From contig JAWRJC010000110.1 of NCBI GenBank assembly GCA_040307715.1, positions 1-20,437 of the forward strand: a stretch of 20,437 nt of DNA. Direction: 5' to 3'. A model generated the notes under the pieces. That model saw nothing but the letters and a program-made list of their open reading frames with translations. It did no database searches and was not told where the DNA came from. The position numbers were made by a program, and so were the translations under genes. Position 1 is the stretch's first letter. The number at the start of each line of letters is the position of its first letter. This DNA is from RUG13615 sp040307715. GTDB taxonomy: Bacteria; Bacillota; Clostridia; Peptostreptococcales; Anaerovoracaceae. Below, piece after piece: positions 14,862-20,437 of the stretch.

Positions 14862-15045
14862 TAGCAGTCGTTTGGGTCTGTGGTTGCAAGGCCATGCCAG
14901 CTGCGGGCGAAAGGTCCCACGTAAGCCGCGAGCAAGAGGCCGCGGTGATCATGGCGCAGTTTAGAAGTAAGTCCTCCGGGAAACCCGGGTCAAGGCAAGT
15001 GTGGGGGCAAAGACCAGGTCAGCCAGACGGCTGTTGTATAGACAG
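14862..15045 (+). ncRNA. raiA-type structured non-coding RNA upstream of hpf
   Basis: The 279-nt gap between comF and hpf holds a dense, purine-rich, structured sequence. Visible helices: an outer stem GGTCT/AGACC (14875-14879 with 15011-15015) continued by TTGC/GCAA (14884-14887 with 15007-15010); GCCATG/CATGGC (14891-14896 with 14950-14955); CCGCG/CGCGG around a 10-nt loop (14926-14930 with 14941-14945); CCGGG-AAA-CCCGG (14976-14988); and a 3' hairpin CAGCC-AGAC-GGCTG (15020-15033). CTGCG (14901-14905) can also pair with CGCAG (14955-14959), and CCCAC (14916-14920) with GTGGG (15001-15005), so pseudoknot-like contacts are possible. Position, size (about 185 nt) and complexity fit the raiA RNA class described in Firmicutes and Actinobacteria next to raiA/hpf genes. 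The assignment is from recognition, not a covariance-model search. Boundaries are approximate. No U-rich terminator follows, so it may be both a leader and a processed RNA. Confidence 0.8.
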
Positions 15046-15063
15046 TTAATGCTTATTAGTTGC

Positions 15064-15086
15064 TATTGCACCAATGAAGGGCAATA
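15064..15086 (+). promoter_or_regulatory. Hairpin directly before the hpf ribosome binding site
   Basis: TATTGC (15064-15069) pairs with GCAATA (15081-15086) around an 11-nt loop. The right arm's last base is the first base of the strong AAGGAGG site (15086-15092), 7 nt before the ATG at 15100. It could tune ribosome access or mark the end of the raiA RNA. The stem is short and AT-rich, so its stability is modest. Confidence 0.4.
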
Positions 15087-15099
15087 AGGAGGTCGCATT

Positions 15100-15624
15100 A
15101 TGAGAGTGAACATCACAGGTAAGAACTGCAGAGTCAGTGACCATCTGAAAGATACGATCGAAAAGAAAGTACAGAAACTTGGAAAATATTTTTCTGACGA
15201 TATCGATGCCGACGTCATGCTGACGGAGGAGAAAAAATATAAAAAGACAGAAGTCACCATCAAAGCGCGCGGGATGATCTTCCGTGCAGAAGACAGAGCC
15301 GAAGAGTTCTACGACGGCATCGACAATGTCGTTGCGAAGCTGTCCAGCCAGATGTCCCGTTTCAAGGGAAAGCTCCAGAAAAAGCACAAGGACAACAAGA
15401 TGATCGATCTGGGCCAGGTGCCGGAGCCGGAGGAAACCGAAGAGATCGCAGTCACCAGGAACAAGAAATTCGAGCTTACACCGATGACGGTCGACGAGGC
15501 GGTCCTGCAGATGGAAATGCTGGAGCACAACTTCTACGTGTTCCTCAATGTGGAAACCGACAGCGTTAACGTTGTTTATAAGAGAAACGAGAAGGACTAC
15601 GGTCTTCTCGAAACCACCTACTGA
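15100..15624 (+). CDS. hpf: Long-form ribosome hibernation promoting factor (HPF/RaiA family)
   Basis: A 174-residue protein with the two-domain architecture of long HPF. Residues 1-100 form the ribosome-binding beta-alpha-beta-beta-beta-alpha domain (MRVNITGKNCRVSDHLKDTI, later YDGIDNVVAKLSSQMSRFKGKL), which binds the 30S decoding region. An acidic linker follows, then the dimerisation domain at about 120-174 (RNKKFELTPMTVDEAVLQME, HNFYVFLNVETDSVNVVYKR, YGLLE). The C-terminal domain pairs two 70S ribosomes into inactive 100S dimers in stationary phase or stress. AAGGAGG lies 7 nt before the ATG. Expression is probably coupled to the raiA RNA upstream. cdaA follows after 15 nt, so hpf may head the c-di-AMP/amino-sugar transcript. 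Confidence 0.95.
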   Translation: MRVNITGKNCRVSDHLKDTIEKKVQKLGKYFSDDIDADVMLTEEKKYKKTEVTIKARGMIFRAEDRAEEFYDGIDNVVAKLSSQMSRFKGKLQKKHKDNKMIDLGQVPEPEETEEIAVTRNKKFELTPMTVDEAVLQMEMLEHNFYVFLNVETDSVNVVYKRNEKDYGLLETTY

Positions 15625-15639
15625 TAAGCGGGAGGGTCC

Positions 15640-16476
15640 ATGCATCAGTTAACGGAGAACCTTCTCGCCGGTATAGCGATCACAGACATACTGGATATCC
15701 TGATCGTTGCCTATATCTTCTATAAGGTGCTGGGCTTCATCAGAGACAGCAGGGCGGAGCAGCTGCTCAAGGGCGTGCTGGTCCTTCTTGCTGTTGCCTT
15801 TTTGTCGGATATCCTGCAGCTGCATGTCCTGAACTTCATCATGAAGGGCACGCTGGCGGTCGGTGTACTGGCGCTGATCATCCTGTTCCAGCCCGAATTG
15901 AGACGGGCGCTGGAGCGGATGGGACGCGGCTCTTTGTTCAAGATCAAAGTGGACCCGCTGGATAAAGAAAAAGCAAAAGATGTGGTCGCCGAGTTCATCG
16001 TTGCCGCCGAAGAGATGGCGGCGGACCGGACCGGCGCCCTCATCGTGTTCGAACGCGACACCAATCTGTCGGACATCGTCGAGACCGGCACGGTCATCGA
16101 TGCGGATGTTTCCGCGCAGATGATCGAGAACATCTTCTACAAAGGATCGCCGCTGCATGACGGCGCGATGATCGTCCGCGGGACAAAACTTTACGCAGCC
16201 GGCTGCGTGCTGCCGCTGACGGACAGCATGGAGATCCCCAAGAGCCTGGGCACCCGCCACCGCGCCGGGATCGGCATCAGTGAAAAGTCGGATTGTCTGG
16301 TCCTTGTTGTCTCCGAAGAGACCGGGATCATCACGCTGGTCGAAGACGGGGTGATCGAACGGTATCTGGACGGCAAGACGCTGGAGAAACGGCTGCTCGC
16401 GCTGTACCTGCAGGACACCCAGAGCGAAGGCAGCCTCGTCAAGGCGCTGTTCAAACGGAACGGGAGGGATGACTGA
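15640..16476 (+). CDS. cdaA: Diadenylate cyclase CdaA (membrane-bound, DAC domain)
   Basis: A 278-residue enzyme that makes cyclic di-AMP from two ATP. Three membrane helices occupy about residues 13-34, 43-62 and 65-83, followed by a short linker and the cytoplasmic DAC (DisA_N) domain. Its two signature motifs are intact: DGA at 174-176 in GSPLHDGAMIVR and RHR at 206-208 in GTRHRAGIG. Length matches Bacillus and Listeria CdaA (about 273). c-di-AMP controls potassium and osmolyte uptake and cell-wall homeostasis and is usually essential in Firmicutes. GGGAGGG precedes the ATG. The stop overlaps the cdaR start by one base (TGATG), so CdaA and its regulator are coupled. glmM, whose product is known to bind and inhibit CdaA, follows. 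Confidence 0.96.
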   Translation: MHQLTENLLAGIAITDILDILIVAYIFYKVLGFIRDSRAEQLLKGVLVLLAVAFLSDILQLHVLNFIMKGTLAVGVLALIILFQPELRRALERMGRGSLFKIKVDPLDKEKAKDVVAEFIVAAEEMAADRTGALIVFERDTNLSDIVETGTVIDADVSAQMIENIFYKGSPLHDGAMIVRGTKLYAAGCVLPLTDSMEIPKSLGTRHRAGIGISEKSDCLVLVVSEETGIITLVEDGVIERYLDGKTLEKRLLALYLQDTQSEGSLVKALFKRNGRDD

Positions 16477-17696
16477 TGTTGAGGAACAACAAAGTCAACG
16501 CGGTCATCGCTTTCATCGCTTCGCTGCTGCTGTGGATCTATGTCGTCGGACAGGTGGATCCGGCAACGACCGGGCGTCTTGTTGACGTGCCTGTCGTATT
16601 TGCCGGCGAAGAATCGCTGACTGAGAACGGTCTTGCGCTTGTAGACACGGGTGAAGTGACGGTCGACCTGACGATCAAGGGGGACCGCTCCGATGTCCGG
16701 AAACTGCTGGCGAGCAGTGACAAGGTCAGCGTTGTGGCGGATGTTTCGGGGCTGACGAAGGGAACGCATGAGGTGCCTTTGGATATCAGGATCCCGAATA
16801 CTGTTGAACTTCAGAAAGCAAGTATCGATGATGTCACGGTGGTGATCGATGATCTGGTCACGAAAGACATCGATGTGCAGGTCGATTTTGAAGGGGCGTT
16901 TGAAGTCTCTCAAAGCGCCGGCAATGTAACTGTTACACCTGAGACGATCGCTGTCACCGGCGCGGCATCGACAGTCAAGTCGATCGATCATCTGGCTGTT
17001 ACCGTCAACGTCGCGGAACTTACCGAGAAGACGACTCGTCTGACTAAGAATGCGGTCCCGGTGGACGCAAACGGCGGGCAGGTCAGCCACGTCAAACTGG
17101 CGTCCTCCGAGGTGCAGGTCACGGCGGCTATCGTCGGTTCAAAGACGGTTCCGTTCACTGCCGAAACAACAGGCACGCCGGCGGATGGATATGAACAGGG
17201 GCAGATCAGCGCCCCGTCCACAGTGACGGTCAGCGGACCGCCGTCCGTCCTTGAGGATCTGAAAGAGGTCGCAGCGGAGCCGGTCGATATCACGGGAATG
17301 ACGCAGAGCAGCACCGTTCCGCTTACCCCGGTCCTCCCGGAAGGGGTGACTGTAACGGAGCCGCAGCCTCTGGAAGCGACCATCGAGATCAAGGGAGCGT
17401 CGACGGTGACGAAGAACTGGACGTACGCCTCTTCTGAGATCGAGGTGCGGGATGTGCCGGATGGCCTGGCCGCCGAGATCGTGACAGCATCTGTAGAGGT
17501 CACGGTCAGCGGAGAAAAGGATGTCCTGGATAATCTGAAGAAATCAGATCTGACGCTGCACGTGTCGGCAAAGGATCTGGAAGAAGGGGAACACGAAGTG
17601 GAAGTCGTCCAGAGCAGCAGCCTGGATGCGGATAAAGTGGTGATCGCGCCGCAGAAGATCAAGATCATTCTGCAGGCAGTCACGACGGAGGAGTAA
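16476..17696 (+). CDS. cdaR: CdaR, YbbR-domain regulator of CdaA
   Basis: A 406-residue membrane-anchored protein. One N-terminal helix (about residues 8-26, VNAVIAFIASLLLWIYVV) is followed by an extracytoplasmic region of tandem YbbR repeats of roughly 80-90 residues. Repeats are recognisable by recurring patterns such as VPVVFAGEE, VDLTIKGDRSDVRKL, VTVSGPPSVLEDL and VTVSGEKDVLDNLKK. Four repeats seem to be present. CdaR binds CdaA and modulates its cyclase activity, as shown in Listeria and Bacillus. It is slightly shorter than B. subtilis CdaR (about 480). Translation is coupled to cdaA through a one-base overlap. Its last codons contain the GGAGG that serves glmM, so the three genes are tightly linked. 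Confidence 0.93.
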   Translation: MLRNNKVNAVIAFIASLLLWIYVVGQVDPATTGRLVDVPVVFAGEESLTENGLALVDTGEVTVDLTIKGDRSDVRKLLASSDKVSVVADVSGLTKGTHEVPLDIRIPNTVELQKASIDDVTVVIDDLVTKDIDVQVDFEGAFEVSQSAGNVTVTPETIAVTGAASTVKSIDHLAVTVNVAELTEKTTRLTKNAVPVDANGGQVSHVKLASSEVQVTAAIVGSKTVPFTAETTGTPADGYEQGQISAPSTVTVSGPPSVLEDLKEVAAEPVDITGMTQSSTVPLTPVLPEGVTVTEPQPLEATIEIKGASTVTKNWTYASSEIEVRDVPDGLAAEIVTASVEVTVSGEKDVLDNLKKSDLTLHVSAKDLEEGEHEVEVVQSSSLDADKVVIAPQKIKIILQAVTTEE

Positions 17697-17701
17697 GAAA
17701 G

Positions 17702-19051
17702 ATGAGCAGACTGTTTGGCACAGACGGTGTCAGAGGCGTCGCGAACAGCGAGCTGACACCGGAGTTGGCATTTGAGCTGGGCAAAGCCGGCGCACATGTT
17801 CTGAGCAAGAGCAAGGGACGCCCCACGATCCTGATCGGGACGGATACGCGTATCTCCGCAGATATGCTGGAGTCCGCGCTGTCTGCCGGGATCCTGGCAG
17901 TCGGTGCGGATGTCATCACGGTCGGCGTTATGCCGACGCCGGCAGTGGCGTATCTCGTGCGGCATTACCGGGCGGATGCGGGCGTTGTCATCTCCGCTTC
18001 CCACAATCCTTTTGAGTACAACGGCATCAAGTTCTTCAACGGGGAAGGATTCAAACTGGATGATGCGGTCGAAGACGAGATCGAGGACATCATCATCCGC
18101 AACATCGAAGTCAATAAGTACATTACGGGCGATCAGCTCGGCCGGCACATTATTGCCGACGAGGATGCCGCCCAGAAATACATCGATTTTCTGGTGTCTT
18201 CGACACCGATGGATCTGCGCGGCGTCAAACTCGTACTGGACTGCGCGAACGGCGCTTCCTACAACATCGCCGGCAAGGTCTACGAAGCGCTCGGCGCGGA
18301 CGTCGTGGTGATCGGCGATTCTCCAAACGGTCTCAATATCAACGATAATTGCGGGTCCACGCACCCGGAACGTCTCTGCGAGGCGGTCATCCGGGAAGGT
18401 GCGTTCATGGGCATGGCCTATGACGGCGACGCGGACAGGCTCATTGCGGTGGATGAACAGGGCCGGATCATCGACGGCGACAAGGTGATCTGCATCTGCG
18501 CTGCCATGCTTAAGGAGGAGGGCCGTCTGAAAGACGATCTGGTCACAGCGACCGTCATGAGCAACATCGGTTTTCATAAGTACATGGAAAGCATCGGATG
18601 CAAGGTCGAAGTCACCGGCGTAGGTGACCGGTATGTGCTCGAGAGCATGCTCAAGACCGGCGGGATCATCGGCGGTGAGCAGTCCGGGCATATCATCTTC
18701 CTGGACAAAACGACGACCGGCGACGGCATCCTGTCATCTCTGCAGCTGCTGAAGGCAGTCCTGCAGTCCGGGAAGAAGGCATCGGAACTGTCGGATGCCA
18801 TCACGATCTATCCGCAGGTCCTGAAGAACGCGAAAGTAAAGAACGAAAACAAGAATAAATATCAGACGGATACAGAGATCCAGGCAGCGATCCGGGAAGT
18901 GGAAACGCAGATGGAAGGCTCCGGCCGCGTTCTGATCCGCCCGTCCGGCACAGAACCGCTCGTGCGGGTCATGATCGAAGGGGAGGAACTGGAACAGATC
19001 ACCGATCTGGCGGAGGATCTCGCGAAACTGCTGACCAGAAAATTCGGCTGA
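17702..19051 (+). CDS. glmM: Phosphoglucosamine mutase GlmM
   Basis: A 449-residue cytoplasmic enzyme of the alpha-D-phosphohexomutase family that converts glucosamine-6-phosphate to glucosamine-1-phosphate on the way to UDP-GlcNAc and peptidoglycan. It starts with the GlmM hallmark LFGTDGVRGVAN. The phosphorylated catalytic Ser100 sits in ISASHNP, the Mg-binding loop DGDADR is at 241-246, sugar specificity falls near GGEQSGH, and the phosphate-binding loop is RPSGTEP near residue 415. Length is typical (445-450). The start follows cdaR by 5 nt with GGAGG at 17687-17691 inside cdaR. glmS follows after 15 nt. In other Firmicutes GlmM binds CdaA and lowers c-di-AMP production, so this grouping links wall precursor supply to c-di-AMP. 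Confidence 0.97.
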   Translation: MSRLFGTDGVRGVANSELTPELAFELGKAGAHVLSKSKGRPTILIGTDTRISADMLESALSAGILAVGADVITVGVMPTPAVAYLVRHYRADAGVVISASHNPFEYNGIKFFNGEGFKLDDAVEDEIEDIIIRNIEVNKYITGDQLGRHIIADEDAAQKYIDFLVSSTPMDLRGVKLVLDCANGASYNIAGKVYEALGADVVVIGDSPNGLNINDNCGSTHPERLCEAVIREGAFMGMAYDGDADRLIAVDEQGRIIDGDKVICICAAMLKEEGRLKDDLVTATVMSNIGFHKYMESIGCKVEVTGVGDRYVLESMLKTGGIIGGEQSGHIIFLDKTTTGDGILSSLQLLKAVLQSGKKASELSDAITIYPQVLKNAKVKNENKNKYQTDTEIQAAIREVETQMEGSGRVLIRPSGTEPLVRVMIEGEELEQITDLAEDLAKLLTRKFG

Positions 19052-19066
19052 CGGAGGATACGGAAT

Positions 19067-20437
19067 ATGTGCGGTATTGTAGGCTATATCGGTAAAGATA
19101 ACGCAAAAGAAGTGATCATCGACGGACTCAAGCGCCTGGAGTACAGGGGCTATGATTCGGCCGGCATCGCGCTTTGCAAAGACGGAGAGATCGAAGTGCG
19201 CAAGGCGGTCGGCGAGATCAAAAATCTGGAGAGCATCGTTGCGGATCCGGCTTTCGACGGTCCGGTCGGCATCGGGCATACGCGCTGGGCGACGCACGGT
19301 GTACCCTCCGAGATCAATGCGCATCCGCACACCAATGAGGACAACACCATCGCGGTCGTGCACAACGGAATCATCGAGAACTACGTCGAGATCAAAGAGG
19401 AGCTGATCCGTGAATACGGGGTGGAATTCCGCTCGGACACGGATACCGAAGTCATCGCGCACCTGATCGGCATCTACTACGACGGTGATCTGCACGAAGC
19501 GGTCAACAGAGCGGTCGAGCAGATGCGCGGCGCATATGCGATCGGCGTCATCTGCGCCAATGAGCCCGACAAGATCGTCGCGGTCAGAAAAGACGCACCG
19601 CTCATCGCCGGCATCGGCGAAGGGTGCAACTACATCGCGTCGGACATCCCTGCGATCATGGAACGTTCGCGGCAGGTCTACTTCATCGAGAACGACGAAA
19701 CGATCGTCGTCACGGCGGACAGCATCGAGATCTTCGATGAGAACAACGAGCCGGTCGAGCACGAAGCATTCACCGTCACGTGGGACGTGGATTCGGCGAA
19801 GCGCGGCGGGTACGATCACTTTATGCTCAAGGAGATCAACGAGCAGCCCAAAGGCGTCGAAGAAACGCTCCTGCGCCGGCTGGACGAAGACGGCAACATC
19901 AAACTGGACGGCATCGAGCTCACTAAGGAAGACCTGGACAACATTAATAAGGTCTGCATCGTCGCCTGCGGCACAGCGTACCATGCCGGTCTGATCGGCA
20001 AGTTCGCGATCGAAAAGATGGCAAAACTGCCGGTCGAAGTCGATATCGCCAGCGAGTTCCGTTACAGAGACCCGTTCGTGGATGACAAAACGCTGTTCAT
20101 CGCGATCAGCCAGTCCGGCGAAACACTGGATACGCTGCATGCGCTGCGCGAAGCGAAGAGCAAAGGCGCCCGAGTGCTGTCGGTCGTCAACGTGGTCGGC
20201 AGTTCCATCGCCCGTGAATCCGACGATGTCATCTATACCTGGGCGGGTCCCGAGATCTCGGTGGCCAGCACGAAAGCGTACACGACCCAGCTGACGATCA
20301 TGTACATGCTGGGACTGTATATGGGCAAACTGCGCGGGGTGATCGACGAGACGTATTACCGGCAGATGATCGGGGAACTGAAAGCGATTCCGGAAAAACT
20401 CACCCGCTATCTCAAGGGGCAGAAGGCGGTCAAGCGG
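19067..20437 (+). CDS. glmS: Glutamine-fructose-6-phosphate aminotransferase GlmS, 3'-partial
   Basis: The frame runs without a stop from the ATG at 19067 to the right edge (457 codons), against about 600 for the complete enzyme. GlmS makes glucosamine-6-phosphate from fructose-6-phosphate and glutamine. The N-terminal glutaminase domain begins MCGIVGYIG, with Cys2 the nucleophile after Met removal, then RLEYRGYDSAGIA, GHTRWATHG and HNGIIENY. The linker contains HFMLKEINEQPKGVEE. The isomerase part shows the first SIS domain (VACGTAYHAG, ISQSGETLDTLHAL) and GPEISVASTKAYTTQ; the second SIS domain lies past the window. GGAGG is at 19054-19058. The 15-nt gap from glmM leaves no space for a glmS ribozyme, so feedback control must be elsewhere, for example through the shared transcript. 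Confidence 0.96.
   Translation, partial: MCGIVGYIGKDNAKEVIIDGLKRLEYRGYDSAGIALCKDGEIEVRKAVGEIKNLESIVADPAFDGPVGIGHTRWATHGVPSEINAHPHTNEDNTIAVVHNGIIENYVEIKEELIREYGVEFRSDTDTEVIAHLIGIYYDGDLHEAVNRAVEQMRGAYAIGVICANEPDKIVAVRKDAPLIAGIGEGCNYIASDIPAIMERSRQVYFIENDETIVVTADSIEIFDENNEPVEHEAFTVTWDVDSAKRGGYDHFMLKEINEQPKGVEETLLRRLDEDGNIKLDGIELTKEDLDNINKVCIVACGTAYHAGLIGKFAIEKMAKLPVEVDIASEFRYRDPFVDDKTLFIAISQSGETLDTLHALREAKSKGARVLSVVNVVGSSIARESDDVIYTWAGPEISVASTKAYTTQLTIMYMLGLYMGKLRGVIDETYYRQMIGELKAIPEKLTRYLKGQKAVKR

Noticed and set aside
14862..15045. Tandem repeats, CRISPR or tRNA-like element in the comF-hpf gap
   Set aside because: There are no regularly spaced direct repeats and no cloverleaf with a TTCGA-type arm; the helices fit a single complex RNA instead.
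16988..18691. 567-codon open frame on the minus strand
   Set aside because: Antisense to cdaR and glmM, both clear genes; no domain or ribosome binding site, and it crosses the junction between two real genes.
19052..19066. glmS ribozyme/riboswitch
   Set aside because: Only 15 nt separate glmM and glmS, far too short for the roughly 150-nt ribozyme core.
18734..20140. 468-codon open frame on the minus strand
   Set aside because: Antisense to glmM and glmS; composition (Arg, Asp, Phe, Val rich) is that of a shadow frame.

Overview
This window is a chromosomal segment of a Bacillota (Firmicutes) bacterium, most likely an anaerobic member of the Clostridia or a related class. The support is gene order and content: a comF-hpf-cdaA-cdaR-glmM-glmS run, YhaM and RecD2 homologues, a long-form HPF, strong AAGGAGG ribosome binding sites and sigma-A type promoters. 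Coding DNA is moderately GC-rich, with G/C-biased third positions, which is why many long antisense open frames appear that are not genes. I saw no rRNA, tRNA, CRISPR, insertion sequence or phage gene.

Layout. (1) 1-2019: the 3' part of a membrane acyltransferase, then a lipoprotein of unknown function. (2) 2073-5297: a small metabolic cassette of a four-carbon acid sugar kinase (DUF1537/OtnK type), a DMT/EamA permease that overlaps it by 4 nt, and a short-chain dehydrogenase with its own extended -10 promoter and a 14-bp palindrome at the likely transcription start. (3) 5301-7531: a PcrA/UvrD helicase behind a clear promoter whose -35 is covered by a near-consensus LexA box, with a second weaker box near +1. 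(4) 7571-9151: an XRE-family regulator and an alpha/beta hydrolase. Each has its own promoter, and the two -10 regions share the 12-bp word GGTATSATGAGG. A bidirectional terminator closes the block. (5) 9170-10770: two divergent unknown genes, a membrane protein with an extremely acidic tail (minus strand) and a charged, helical cytoplasmic protein (plus strand). (6) 10819-20437: a nearly gapless plus-strand run of yhaM, recD2, comF, a structured non-coding RNA of the raiA class, hpf, cdaA, cdaR, glmM and glmS. glmS is cut by the right edge.

How the genes work together. The last block groups RNA decay (YhaM), DNA repair/recombination (RecD2), a competence-type phosphoribosyltransferase (ComF), ribosome hibernation (the raiA RNA and HPF), c-di-AMP synthesis (CdaA, with its regulator CdaR) and the first two steps of amino-sugar synthesis for peptidoglycan (GlmS and GlmM). 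CdaA-CdaR-GlmM is a known functional unit; here glmS follows glmM after only 15 nt, which leaves no room for a glmS ribozyme. The most notable non-protein feature is the raiA-type RNA between comF and hpf (about 14862-15045). It belongs to a known RNA class whose biochemical role is, as far as I know, still poorly understood. I did not find a convincing wholly undescribed multi-gene system. The best leads are the raiA RNA, the double LexA operator, the shared XRE-locus promoter motif and the two unknown divergent proteins.
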